From: Acidimicrobiaceae bacterium
GTDB taxonomy: Bacteria; Actinomycetota; Acidimicrobiia; Acidimicrobiales; Aldehydirespiratoraceae
DNA length: 64,000 nt
Reading direction: 5' to 3'
Assembly (NCBI GenBank): GCA_026706815.1
Contig: JAPOYA010000057.1
Span: 1-64,000 of the forward strand
Numbering within the stretch: the stretch's first letter is position 1; each line of letters opens with the position of its first letter. The notes below the pieces were generated by a model, which searched no databases, was not told the DNA's origin, and worked only from the letters and a program-made list of their open reading frames with translations. Made by a program: the position numbers and the translations under genes. Positions 33,917 through 42,195 of this stretch are shown here, one piece after another.

Positions 33917-34713
33917 CGCAGAGCCCCTTTCTGAGCGAGTTCTTGCTGGTTGCCGGCAGGTGTTTCCACGGCTCCGGCTGCGTCCGGCGAAAGCACCGCG
34001 CCCGGAACCAACACCGATTGGGCGGCTACTGCCCCGATCACCAGCGTGGATGGGTTGGTCACGTCGATCTCCGGGAGTCCCGCGAGGTTCGTTCGGGTCA
34101 CGTTCTCGTGGTCGGTCGTGGCAGAATAGACGACGGCGACAGGCGTGTCAGCGGACATTCCCGCGGTCATCAAGCGCTGTGCGATCAACGCCGTGCGCGA
34201 TGCTCCCATCAGGACCACCAGAGTTGTGCCGGAGCGAGCGAGTGCGTCCCAATCGAGCCATCGTTCAGTATTCGGGTCTTGGTGACCGGTGACAACAGTG
34301 AACCCGCTGCTGAGTCCTCGCATGGTGACGGGGATGCCGGCGGCAGCGGGTGCTGCAATGGCGGAGGTGATCCCCGGTACCTCTTCGACGTCGACGCTTG
34401 CCGCCCTCAGTTCCAGGGCTTCCTCTCCGCCACGGCCGAAGACGAAGGGGTCGCCGCCTTTGAGGCGGACGACGCAATCGAATCTCCGGCCCCGGTCGAT
34501 CAGCACATCGTTGATTCGCGTCTGTGCGTCGGCGGGTGTTCCCGGGCGCTTGCCGACGTCGATCATCTCCGCCCAGGGCGGGGCGAGCCCAAGCACTGCA
34601 GGCTCGATCAGCCGGTCATAGACGACTACATCGGCGCGCTGCAGGAGCTTGGCTGCTTTGATGGTGAGCAGGTCCGGGTCTCCGGGCCCGGCTCCAACGA
34701 GGTAGACGGTCAT
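33913..34713 (-). CDS. cobA: Uroporphyrinogen-III C-methyltransferase
   Basis: 266 residues. VYLVGAGPGDPDLLTIKA is the N-terminal SAM-binding loop. Then VVYDRLI, VRLKGGDPFVFGRGGEEAL, GITSAIAAPAAAGIPVTMRG and VVLMGAS follow in the order seen in SUMT enzymes. It makes precorrin-2 for siroheme, the cofactor of the reductase encoded next to it. The ATG at 34713 overlaps the upstream stop as ATGA. The long open frame farther upstream is a shadow of the dehydrogenase gene. Confidence 0.9.
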   Translation of the reverse strand: MTVYLVGAGPGDPDLLTIKAAKLLQRADVVVYDRLIEPAVLGLAPPWAEMIDVGKRPGTPADAQTRINDVLIDRGRRFDCVVRLKGGDPFVFGRGGEEALELRAASVDVEEVPGITSAIAAPAAAGIPVTMRGLSSGFTVVTGHQDPNTERWLDWDALARSGTTLVVLMGASRTALIAQRLMTAGMSADTPVAVVYSATTDHENVTRTNLAGLPEIDVTNPSTLVIGAVAAQSVLVPGAVLSPDAAGAVETPAGNQQELAQKGALR

Positions 34714-35345
34714 GCGAGCACCCCTTGGGTCCTCAGGCCGAGATGGCCCCAAAGGCGTTCTCGCGCTTCGACGATGCGGTTTTGCTGCACCAGGTCGAGC
34801 AGCCCGTCGTTGAGAGCCGTGTCCCATCCGGCGATCTCGGACGTGCCGAACACCGCGCGGGCTTCGGCTCGAGCTTCTGTCAAGAGCCCGAGCAGTTCCT
34901 CGTAGCCTTCGTTGAGTCGCCCTTCGAGTCTTTGACGCAACCAACGGGCGAGGCCGGGGCTGCGGCCGCCGGTCGACACGGTGATCTGCAGGTCGCCTCG
35001 GCGGGCGACGGCAGGGAGTGTGAAGGAGCAGTTGGAGGGGTCGTCCGCGGAGTTGACGAAGACGTTGGCACGGTCGCCGTCTGCGCGTACTTCGGCGTTG
35101 ACTGCGGGGTCGTCTGTGGCGGTTATGGCGAGGCGGTAGGAGGCTGCCTCTCCAGGTTGGTAGGGGCGGGCCAACCACCGCACGTCGGGGTCGGCGCTGA
35201 TCTCGCGGACTGCGGTGGGGGAGACCACAGTCACGCGAGCATCAGCGCTTCGCAGGCCGGCTACCTTGCGGGCCGCGACCGGTCCGCCTCCGACGACGAG
35301 GACGGGTTGACCGCTGAGTTCTAGGTTGACCGGGTAGGAAGACAT
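34710..35345 (-). CDS. Precorrin-2 dehydrogenase / sirohydrochlorin ferrochelatase-type
   Basis: 211 residues from an ATG at 35345. It matches the N-terminal part of CysG and Met8p: YPVNLELSGQPVLVVGGGPVAARKV binds NAD, and NVFVNSADDPSNCSFTLPAVARRGDLQITVSTGGRSPGLAR (residues ~100-140) covers the active site with the Asp seen in the family. It converts precorrin-2 to sirohydrochlorin and possibly inserts iron. An upstream in-frame start at 35399 would place a perfect inverted repeat inside the coding region, so the later ATG is preferred. First gene of a three-gene siroheme/sulfite operon. Confidence 0.87.
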   Translation of the reverse strand: MSSYPVNLELSGQPVLVVGGGPVAARKVAGLRSADARVTVVSPTAVREISADPDVRWLARPYQPGEAASYRLAITATDDPAVNAEVRADGDRANVFVNSADDPSNCSFTLPAVARRGDLQITVSTGGRSPGLARWLRQRLEGRLNEGYEELLGLLTEARAEARAVFGTSEIAGWDTALNDGLLDLVQQNRIVEARERLWGHLGLRTQGVLA

Positions 35346-35357
35346 GTGTACACAATC

Positions 35358-35392
35358 CAGATAATCCTGATCCGAACAGTCAGGATTATCTG
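35358..35392. promoter_or_regulatory. Perfect 13-bp inverted repeat, candidate operator
   Basis: CAGATAATCCTGA (35358-35370) and its exact reverse complement TCAGGATTATCTG (35380-35392) are separated by nine bases, 12 bp before the siroheme gene start. Symmetry and position suggest a repressor or activator dimer site controlling the sulfite operon. There is no T-run that would make it a terminator. Confidence 0.6.
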
Positions 35393-35442
35393 ACACCATA
35401 ACCGAACGCCTCAGCTAAAGCATCTAATTCCGATCATTTTTG

Positions 35443-35943
35443 TCAGATTTTCGTTTTGGCCTTCCGTGCAGCGCGGATGATCTTTGTGGCGATGAAGGCG
35501 AGGCCGACAGCAACCGCGCCCAGTGTCATGAACTGTGCCCAACCTCCCCGGTCGCCCGGGTGCTGCGGTTCGGGCCCTGCGTCATCGCAGCCGATGATGG
35601 TGCGGCAAGCCTCAGGTGGACTGATCCGCTCGGTGCTGACGAATGTTGCTCCGATGTCTTCAGTGTGGACATGGGCACTGTGATCACGGGCACTGTGATC
35701 ATGCGCGGGATCTGAGGCGCTCGCGTCGCCGCCGTCGCTCAAGTCGCTCACGGCGTCGGCGGTCGGGTGATCGTGGCTGCTGTGATCGTGTCGGTTTGCG
35801 AACGCGATCACCACCAAGGCAGCTGCCGACATCATGACGAGGAGTGCGGTGATCGTCGTACGGTCGGTCCACAGCGAACGTCGTGCTGAACCCGGATCAC
35901 CCGTGTGGGTTTGATCCCCGGAGTCGCCGGAGGCGTTGTTCAT
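35443..35943 (-). CDS. His-rich membrane protein, putative metal-binding
   Basis: 166 residues from an ATG at 35943. An N-terminal helix (TALLVMMSAAALVVIAFA) is followed by an outside segment rich in His and Asp (RHDHSSHDHPTADAVSD; PAHDHSARDHSAHVHTED), then a Cys pair in EACRTIIGCDD, and a C-terminal helix (QFMTLGAVAVGLAFIATKII) with a basic end. The H-D-H clusters suggest nickel, zinc or copper binding. The start overlaps the stop of the SDR gene upstream by four bases. It may be the last gene of that transcript. The function is unknown. Confidence 0.6.
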   Translation of the reverse strand: MNNASGDSGDQTHTGDPGSARRSLWTDRTTITALLVMMSAAALVVIAFANRHDHSSHDHPTADAVSDLSDGGDASASDPAHDHSARDHSAHVHTEDIGATFVSTERISPPEACRTIIGCDDAGPEPQHPGDRGGWAQFMTLGAVAVGLAFIATKIIRAARKAKTKI

Positions 35944-36743
35944 GATTCGGTTTGCGTTGACGGAGCGACCGTCGCCGCATCGATGTAGCCGGGGCTCTCC
36001 CCACCGCCGTGAACGGTGATCGCGCAACCGGACACCCAGCGGGCCAACGGTGACGCGGCGAACAGCACAACATCGGCGACTTCGGCAGGAGTCCCCATGC
36101 GCTTCAGGGCGAGTTTCCGGCCGACCGCGGCGATCCCTTCTTCGTCGCCATAGAACAAATGGGCCTGTTCAGTGACGATCATCCCCACCACCAGCGCGAT
36201 CACGCGGATCTTGGGCCCCCACTCGTGAGCCAGAGTCTCTGTCAGATTGATCACCCCGGCTTTGGCCGCGCCGTAGGCCGCGCCCTGGGGGTTGGCCCGA
36301 GTGCCGCTGACAGAGGTGATGTTGACGATCACGCCCCCGCCTTCTTGTGACTGCATCTGGTCGTGAACTGCCTGAGCGAAGGTCAGCGGCGCGATGAGAT
36401 TGAGCGCGGTGATCTTGTCGTTGAAACGCGGCGACACGGTTGCGCTGACCGACGGAGGTGCTCCGCCGGCATTGTTGACAAGTACGTCGATCCGGCCTGT
36501 GGAACCGACCGCCGCGGACACCACATTGGCGATCTGTTCGGGCTCTCGAACGTCGGCGGCAACGAAGAGGGCTTTGCGACCCCCATGCTCGAGCGGATCC
36601 TCTGGCGCGTTGCGAGCGCAGACGACAACATCGGCGCCCTGTTCCAAAAAGCGTGCGGCGATCACGCGTCCCAGGCCCTTGGTGCCGCCGGTCACGATGA
36701 CCGTCCGACCGCCCATGTCAAGAGAGTCGTTCGCCTCGACCAT
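35940..36743 (-). CDS. Short-chain dehydrogenase/reductase
   Basis: 267 residues from the ATG at 36743. VIVTGGTKGLGRVIAARFL is the cofactor loop, VLVNNAGGAPP the NNAG motif, and ITSVSGTRANPQGAAYGAAKAG the Ser/Tyr/Lys active site. The gene is divergent from ipdA with a 145-base gap. It may therefore belong to the same steroid regulon, where IpdF is an SDR acting on the 5-hydroxy HIP-CoA intermediate, but that assignment rests on context only. Confidence 0.8.
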   Translation of the reverse strand: MVEANDSLDMGGRTVIVTGGTKGLGRVIAARFLEQGADVVVCARNAPEDPLEHGGRKALFVAADVREPEQIANVVSAAVGSTGRIDVLVNNAGGAPPSVSATVSPRFNDKITALNLIAPLTFAQAVHDQMQSQEGGGVIVNITSVSGTRANPQGAAYGAAKAGVINLTETLAHEWGPKIRVIALVVGMIVTEQAHLFYGDEEGIAAVGRKLALKRMGTPAEVADVVLFAASPLARWVSGCAITVHGGGESPGYIDAATVAPSTQTES

Positions 36744-36888
36744 GCCCGTCACCCTATCGGGACGGCCCGAGCCGTCGAGAAGCAAGGGTCGGAGACGCGA
36801 CTGGCAACTGTGCGGGCTTAGCACCGCGGGCCGGCGTCGAATACCGTCAAGGAGCCCTTGAGTCGACGAACCGTTGATTGGAGCCCGA

Positions 36889-37749
36889 GTGTCAGACAAG
36901 CAGATGACCGAGGAGGAGGTGGTCGGAGAACTCCGCAGCGGGATGACCCTCGGCATCGGAGGCTGGGGCTCCCGCCGAAAGCCGATGTCATTGGTGCGCG
37001 CCATATTGCGCAGTGACCTCAGCGACCTCGACATCGTCTCCTATGGCGGCCCCGACGTCGGAATATTGTGCGCCGCGGGAAAGGTGCGGAAGCTCACCTA
37101 CGGTTTCGTGTCGCTTGACTCCATCCCGCTCGAACCGCATTTTCGACTGACTCGTCAAGCTGGGGCGATCGAAGTCTCCGAGTTGGACGAAGGAGCCTTC
37201 TATCTGGGCCTCATGGCTGCAGCTCACCGCGTGCCGTTCTATCCGACGCGAGCGGGTTTGGGCACAGCAATGATGTCGGAGAATCCTGATCTCAAAACCG
37301 TGAAATCACCTTACGACGACGATGAAGAACTGGTGGCGGTTCCAGCCTTTCGAATGGACGCGGTGATTCTCCATATGAACCGGGCCGACGCTGCAGGAAA
37401 CGGCCAGTTCCTGGGACCGGATCTGTACTTCGATGACCTGTTCGCCATGGCCGGCGACAAGACCTTCATGTCTGCAGAGCAGGTTGTTCCCACAGAACAG
37501 TTCTTGAGCGAAGGATCGGTTCACACGCTGCGAATCCCGCGAACCCATGTCGACGGAGTGATTCAAGCGCCGGGTGGAGCCCACTTCACCGAATGCCCGC
37601 CCGATTATCAGCGCGACGAGGCGTTCCAGTCCGAATACGCGGCAACAGCCCGCGACCCCGAGGCTTGGGAGCAGTTCCGCAGAGACTGGCTTGAACTCGA
37701 ATCACACGACGACTACGTCGAAAAACTCAAAGAGCGGAGCCAGAAATGA
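36889..37749 (+). CDS. ipdA: Steroid ring-opening CoA hydrolase, subunit A
   Basis: 286 residues from a GTG at 36889 with GGAG five bases upstream. The GMTLGIGGWGSRRKPMSLVR segment, YGGPDVGILCAAGKVRKLTYGFVSLDS, the RAGLGT stretch and VDGVIQAPGGAHFTECPPDY match mycobacterial IpdA as I remember it. IpdA and IpdB form a CoA-transferase-fold enzyme that hydrolyses the last steroid carbon ring (COCHEA-CoA) during cholesterol or steroid C/D-ring degradation. It overlaps ipdB by four bases. Confidence 0.88.
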   Translation: MSDKQMTEEEVVGELRSGMTLGIGGWGSRRKPMSLVRAILRSDLSDLDIVSYGGPDVGILCAAGKVRKLTYGFVSLDSIPLEPHFRLTRQAGAIEVSELDEGAFYLGLMAAAHRVPFYPTRAGLGTAMMSENPDLKTVKSPYDDDEELVAVPAFRMDAVILHMNRADAAGNGQFLGPDLYFDDLFAMAGDKTFMSAEQVVPTEQFLSEGSVHTLRIPRTHVDGVIQAPGGAHFTECPPDYQRDEAFQSEYAATARDPEAWEQFRRDWLELESHDDYVEKLKERSQK

Positions 37750-38498
37750 CCGTCACCCTCGATGAGATCTGCGTCGTCGCTCTCGCCGAGGCGTTCAGGG
37801 GCGACGGCGAACTGTTGTGCAACCCGATGGGCCCGGTGCCGGTGATCGCCGGGCGATTGGCCAGGGCCACCTTCGCTCCCGACCTCATGCTCACCGACAC
37901 GATTGCGTTTGCGATCGAAGGCAACCTGGCCCTTGGCGGAGACCCGTCGACAGCGGTGATCGAGGCATACATGCCGTTCAGGTCGGTCTTCGATCAGGCG
38001 TGGTCGGGGAAGCGGCATGTGGTGATGGGCGCCAGCCAGATCGACCAGCACGGCAACCAGAACTTCGCCGCAATCGGGCCCTACCGCAAACCCAAAGCAC
38101 AGTTGCTGGGGCTGCGCGGGGCGCCGGGCAATCTGATCAACCACCCCACCAGCTACTGGATCCCCAATCAGGCACGGGCCTTCAGCGCAACGGTCGACGT
38201 GGTCTCGGCGCCTGGCTACGACCGCATCGCGCAACTCCCCGAAGCCAGCAGAAGACACTTCGAGATCCGCCGGGTGGTCACCGACCTCGGGGCTTACGAC
38301 TTCGAGACCGAAGACCGCAGAATGAGAGTCCGTTCGCTCCATCCTGGGGTCACCCTTGAACAGGCACAAGAGGCCTCCGCGTTCGAACTCGCAGTCACCG
38401 GCGATGTCGAGGAGAGTCGGTTGCCCAGCGATGAGGAATTGCGGCTGATCCGCGAGGTCCTCGACCCCGGCGGCGTGCGCAAAGCCGAGTTCCGCTGA
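37746..38498 (+). CDS. ipdB: Steroid ring-opening CoA hydrolase, subunit B
   Basis: 250 residues. Diagnostic stretches are CVVALAEAFRGDGELLCNPMG, MGASQIDQHGNQNFAAIG, LLGLRGAPGNLINHPTSYW and EIRRVVTDLGAYDFET, all close to mycobacterial IpdB. It is the obligate partner of IpdA, with ATGA coupling at its start. The stop overlaps the next ATG (TGATG), so stoichiometric production with the dehydrogenase pair is likely. Confidence 0.88.
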   Translation: MTVTLDEICVVALAEAFRGDGELLCNPMGPVPVIAGRLARATFAPDLMLTDTIAFAIEGNLALGGDPSTAVIEAYMPFRSVFDQAWSGKRHVVMGASQIDQHGNQNFAAIGPYRKPKAQLLGLRGAPGNLINHPTSYWIPNQARAFSATVDVVSAPGYDRIAQLPEASRRHFEIRRVVTDLGAYDFETEDRRMRVRSLHPGVTLEQAQEASAFELAVTGDVEESRLPSDEELRLIREVLDPGGVRKAEFR

Positions 38499-39634
38499 TG
38501 GACCTCGAGCTTTCTCCCCGCTACGTAGAGTTTCGTGACGAATGTCGAACTTGGCTGCGCGACAACAAACCCGCCGACCCGCTGGCTTCGATGGACTCAT
38601 CGGTGGGATTTGAGGAGCATAGGTTGTGGGAACGCGCCCTGTTCGAGGGAGGTTGGTCGGTGCCGGCGTGGCCTGCGGCATACGGCGGCCGTGACTGCGA
38701 TCTGATCGAGTGGTTGATCTATGAAGAGGAATACTGGGCTTCAGGTGTACCCGGTCGGGTGAGTGCCAACGGCGTGAGCTTGCTGGCGCCCACCATTTTC
38801 AACTTCGGCACTCGAGCCCAGCAGGACTATTTTCTACCGAGAATGGCCGGCGGCGAGCACATATGGGCCCAGGGCTGGTCTGAGCCCGAGGCCGGGTCGG
38901 ATCTCGCCGGGATAAAGACGATTGCGGTCCGCGACGGCGACGACTATGTCGTCAACGGCCAGAAAATCTGGTGCTCACGGGGCAAGTATGCAGACTGGAT
39001 CTTCTGCATTGTCCGCACCGACCCGACTGCGGAGCGTCACGCGGGCTTGAGCTATTTGCTGGTTCCGGCTGACGCCCCGGGAATCACGCGGCGAACCGTC
39101 AAGCGCCTCGATCAAGAGTCGGGCTTCGCGGAGATCTTCTTCGACGACTGCCGAGTCAGTGCGGACAACGTTCTCGGCGAACCGGGTCAGGGTTGGGCGG
39201 TGGCTATGGCGGCAGCGGGTTCCGAACGCGGGCTCAGCTTGCGAAGCCCAGGTCGGTTCATGGCCGCAGCCGAGCGTCTCAGGGAGCTTGCGGTCAGCGA
39301 AGCAGGCAGCGGGTTGGACGCGCGGCTGCGAGATGAGGTGGTTGATGCCTGGATCCGGGCTGAGGCCTATCGCTGGCAGACGTACTTTGTGGCCGCCGAG
39401 TTGATGGCGGGCGGCGATCTCGGATCAGAGGCCAGCCTGATGAAGGTGTTCTGGTCTGAGATGGATCTTGAGTTGCATGCCACGGCTCTTCGCCTCCTCG
39501 GCGATGAAGCCGAGGTGCCGAGCGACTGGCTCGACGGGTATGTGTTCGCTCTGGGCGGACCGATCTATGCGGGGACCAACGAGATTCAGCGCAACATCAT
39601 CGCTGAACGCGTGCTTGGCCTGCCCCGGAGGTGA
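38498..39634 (+). CDS. ipdE1: Acyl-CoA dehydrogenase, IpdE1-type large subunit
   Basis: 378 residues of acyl-CoA dehydrogenase fold: WSVPAWPAAYGGRDCDLIEW, AQGWSEPEAGSDLAGIKT (FAD/substrate loop), YVVNGQKIWCSRGKYADW and the C-terminal GGPIYAGTNEIQRNIIAERVLGLPR. In mycobacteria IpdE1 (FadE30) works as an alpha2-beta2 heterotetramer with IpdE2 on an opened steroid C/D-ring CoA ester. A paired shorter dehydrogenase follows with a GTGA overlap, exactly as that model requires. Confidence 0.82.
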   Translation: MDLELSPRYVEFRDECRTWLRDNKPADPLASMDSSVGFEEHRLWERALFEGGWSVPAWPAAYGGRDCDLIEWLIYEEEYWASGVPGRVSANGVSLLAPTIFNFGTRAQQDYFLPRMAGGEHIWAQGWSEPEAGSDLAGIKTIAVRDGDDYVVNGQKIWCSRGKYADWIFCIVRTDPTAERHAGLSYLLVPADAPGITRRTVKRLDQESGFAEIFFDDCRVSADNVLGEPGQGWAVAMAAAGSERGLSLRSPGRFMAAAERLRELAVSEAGSGLDARLRDEVVDAWIRAEAYRWQTYFVAAELMAGGDLGSEASLMKVFWSEMDLELHATALRLLGDEAEVPSDWLDGYVFALGGPIYAGTNEIQRNIIAERVLGLPRR

Positions 39635-40644
39635 CGCAGGTGCTTTTCGCCTTTACCGACGAGCACGACATGTTCCGTGACACCGTCCGCGGGATCTTTG
39701 CGAACCAATGCAGCGCGGAGGCGATCCGGGAAAGCTGGGACAGCGCTGACGGACGGGTGAGGGGGTTGTGGTCGACGTTGGCAGAGGTTGGAGTGCTGGC
39801 CATAATGGCCCCGACGGAGGCAGGCGGACTCGGGATGGACGAAGTGGCTCTGGTCCGTGTGCTCGAGGAAGCAGGTTACGGCGGCGTACCGGAACCGCTG
39901 GTGGAGCACGTGGCCGTGGCGGTTCCTGCGCTGGCGACCGCAGGCGCTTCTGAGATGTTGGTCTCGGCGATCAGCGGCGAGAGCACCTGCACGGTGGCGT
40001 TGGCAACCGGTGGCCCCAATGTCGTGGCCCAGGTCGCAGCTGATCTGGTTGTAGCCGAACACTCAGGCTCACTGCTGGCGGTTGACAGTGGGGCGCTGAC
40101 AGTCGCTCCCAAGGACTCCATTGACCAGTCTCGTCGCCTTGCCGAGATCAGTTTTGATCCGGATGCGGCGACTCTGCTGGCTGGTGCAGACGTGGCTTTG
40201 GCCTCTGATCGGGCTGTTTTGGGCACTGCAGCTCAGTGCGTCGGCGTTGCTCGGCGCCTGCTTGATTTCACGGTCGAGTACGTCAAAGAGCGCAGGCAGT
40301 TCGGTAAGCCCGTCGGGAGTTATCAGGCAGTCAAGCACCATCTGGCCAACGTCAGATTGGCGATCGAGTTCTCCGCGCCGCTGGTGTATCGAGCGGCATG
40401 GTCTGTGGCTCATAGCGACGACGCAGCCGTGAGGGGCCGAGACGTGTCGATGGCCAAGGCAACCGCGTCGGACGCGGTTGATCATTCGTGCCGGGCGGCG
40501 CTTCAGTGCCACGGCGCTATCGGGTACACCTATGAGTACGACCTGCAGATCTGGCTGAAGCGAGGCTGGAGCCTGTCGGGGGCGTACGGTACTGCCTCCC
40601 AGCACAGAGACCGGGTGGCCGGCACCCTGGGACTCTTGGGATAG
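39631..40644 (+). CDS. ipdE2: Acyl-CoA dehydrogenase, IpdE2-type small subunit
   Basis: 337 residues from GTG. It has LWSTLAEVGVLAIMAPTEAGG and a C-terminal half with VEYVKERRQFGKPVGSYQAVKHHLANV and ALQCHGAIGYTYEYDLQIWLKR, but the middle beta domain is shortened, as in the FadE33/IpdE2 partner subunits. Half of each active site would come from IpdE1. Last gene of the ipdA-ipdB-ipdE1-ipdE2 operon, whose four genes all overlap by one to four bases. Confidence 0.82.
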   Translation: MTQVLFAFTDEHDMFRDTVRGIFANQCSAEAIRESWDSADGRVRGLWSTLAEVGVLAIMAPTEAGGLGMDEVALVRVLEEAGYGGVPEPLVEHVAVAVPALATAGASEMLVSAISGESTCTVALATGGPNVVAQVAADLVVAEHSGSLLAVDSGALTVAPKDSIDQSRRLAEISFDPDAATLLAGADVALASDRAVLGTAAQCVGVARRLLDFTVEYVKERRQFGKPVGSYQAVKHHLANVRLAIEFSAPLVYRAAWSVAHSDDAAVRGRDVSMAKATASDAVDHSCRAALQCHGAIGYTYEYDLQIWLKRGWSLSGAYGTASQHRDRVAGTLGLLG

Positions 40645-40660
40645 CTACGATCCAAGGCGT

Positions 40661-41449
40661 ATGAGAACCGACCAGGATCCAGCACTGCTGCAAAGCCCGA
40701 TCATCGACCGGGTCGAACGGGTCGTGATCGTCATGGCGATGGAGGCAGAGGCGGCACCTCTGCGGGATGCCCTCGGAGCGCAGCCCCTTGAGGCGCCTGC
40801 GTGGGCGAACGGTCTGCCCTGCCGACTGTCCCATGCGCCCAGATCGGAACGACGACCTGATGTGGTGCTTGCCGTCAACGGGACCGATCCGATCTACGGC
40901 GTCGACGCGGTTGGAAGCACGGCTGCGGCTCTCACCACTCATGTGGCCCTCAACCTTGATCGACCGAGGCCGGACCTTGTCTTGTCTGTGGGAACAGCCG
41001 GCGGTTGGCTGCGAGCCGGTGCCGGGATAGGCGACGCGTTCTTGGTGTGGCCCCACTTCGCCTGCCACGACCGACGGATCCCGCTGCCGGGCTTCGATGT
41101 CATGGGCGACAGCGAACTTCCCGCAGCGGATCTGCGCAGTCACGCCTCAGCACTGGGTTGTCGACTGGGGATCGTCACGAGCGGTGACAGTTTTGACGAA
41201 TCACCGGCGGACCGGGAGAGGATTCTCGCCAACGGGGCAGAGGTGAAGGAGATGGAGGCTGCAGCTGTCGCCTGGGTCGGGCGTCTTCACGACGTGCCGA
41301 CAGGGGCGCTGAAGACGATCACCGATCTCGTCGACTCGCCAGTCGCTGCCGAAGCTCAGTTCGTTGAGAACCTGGCAACAGCAGCCGAAACGCTCCAGCG
41401 CAAAACCCTCGCTCTGCTCGAGCGCCTCGCCCGAGAGGACGGGGACTGA
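40661..41449 (+). CDS. Nucleoside phosphorylase-fold protein (MTA/SAH nucleosidase-like)
   Basis: 262 residues. VIVMAMEAEAAPL at the N-terminus, VLSVGTAGGWLRAGAGIGDAFLV in the middle, TSGDSF, and EVKEMEAAAVAWVGRLHDVP near the C-terminus are the MTA/SAH nucleosidase order. The Glu in KEMEAAAVA contacts ribose, and a catalytic Asp is expected in ITDLVD. It probably cleaves 5'-methylthioadenosine or S-adenosylhomocysteine. It starts 16 bases after ipdE2 and could ride on that transcript. Confidence 0.78.
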   Translation: MRTDQDPALLQSPIIDRVERVVIVMAMEAEAAPLRDALGAQPLEAPAWANGLPCRLSHAPRSERRPDVVLAVNGTDPIYGVDAVGSTAAALTTHVALNLDRPRPDLVLSVGTAGGWLRAGAGIGDAFLVWPHFACHDRRIPLPGFDVMGDSELPAADLRSHASALGCRLGIVTSGDSFDESPADRERILANGAEVKEMEAAAVAWVGRLHDVPTGALKTITDLVDSPVAAEAQFVENLATAAETLQRKTLALLERLAREDGD

Positions 41450-41460
41450 ATCCAGCCAGG

Positions 41461-42195
41461 TCAGGTCTCGCCGAGGTAGCTGGCGCGCAGGTGGGGGTTG
41501 GCGAGGAGCGCTTCGGCGGTGTCGTCGAGAACGACCCGGCCCGTTTGAAGCACCCAGCCGCGGTCTGCGATAGAAAGCGCCATGTTGGCGTTCTGCTCTA
41601 CCACGAAAATCGCCACGCCCTGCGAATGGATCTGCTCGATCAACTCGAAGTTGGTCTGCACCAGAGCGGGAGCGAGCCCCATCGACGGCTCGTCCATCAG
41701 CAGCACCTTGGGGTCGGACATCAACGCCCGGCCCATCGCCACCATCTGCTGCTCACCACCGGACAGCGTGCCGGCTTTCTGGCTGAGCCGTTCCTTCACC
41801 CTTGGAAACATCTCGAATATCCGTTCCAGGTCAGCGTCGATGGCTGAGCGGTCCGAGCGCAGGAAGGCGCCGAGTTCGAGATTGTCCTTGACCGATAGCC
41901 GTTTGAACAGCCGTCGGTTCTCGGGAACCATCGTGACGCCCCGCTCGACGCGATACGAAATCGACTCGTCGGTGACTATCTCGCCGTTGAGGAGCACGTC
42001 GCCGGTGGTGGGCACAACCATTCCCAACAAGGTCTTGAGGGTGGTCGACTTGCCCGAGGCATTGCCGCCGAGCAGGCACACCAACTCGCCGGGGTAGATC
42101 GAGAACTCGACGTCTTTGAGGATGTGGACGGCGCCGTAGTGGGTGTTGACCCCGCGCATCTCAAGCAGGGGAGCGGTGCCGTTGGCGCCGCTCAT
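41461..42195 (-). CDS. livF: Branched-chain amino-acid type ABC transporter ATPase, LivF-like
   Basis: 244 residues. Walker A GGNASGKSTTLKTL, signature LSGGEQQMVAMGRAL, Walker B VLLMDEPSMGLAP and the C-terminal VLQTGRVVLDDTAEALL are typical of LivF rather than LivG. It is the last gene of a five-gene minus-strand operon (livK-livH-livM-livG-livF). Its start overlaps livG by four bases. Confidence 0.9.
   Translation of the reverse strand: MSGANGTAPLLEMRGVNTHYGAVHILKDVEFSIYPGELVCLLGGNASGKSTTLKTLLGMVVPTTGDVLLNGEIVTDESISYRVERGVTMVPENRRLFKRLSVKDNLELGAFLRSDRSAIDADLERIFEMFPRVKERLSQKAGTLSGGEQQMVAMGRALMSDPKVLLMDEPSMGLAPALVQTNFELIEQIHSQGVAIFVVEQNANMALSIADRGWVLQTGRVVLDDTAEALLANPHLRASYLGET

Noticed and set aside
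33967-33990. GGCTCCGGCTGCGTCCGGCG in cobA resembling the dispersed repeat
   Set aside because: It is inside a coding region and matches only the GC-rich core, so it is probably chance.
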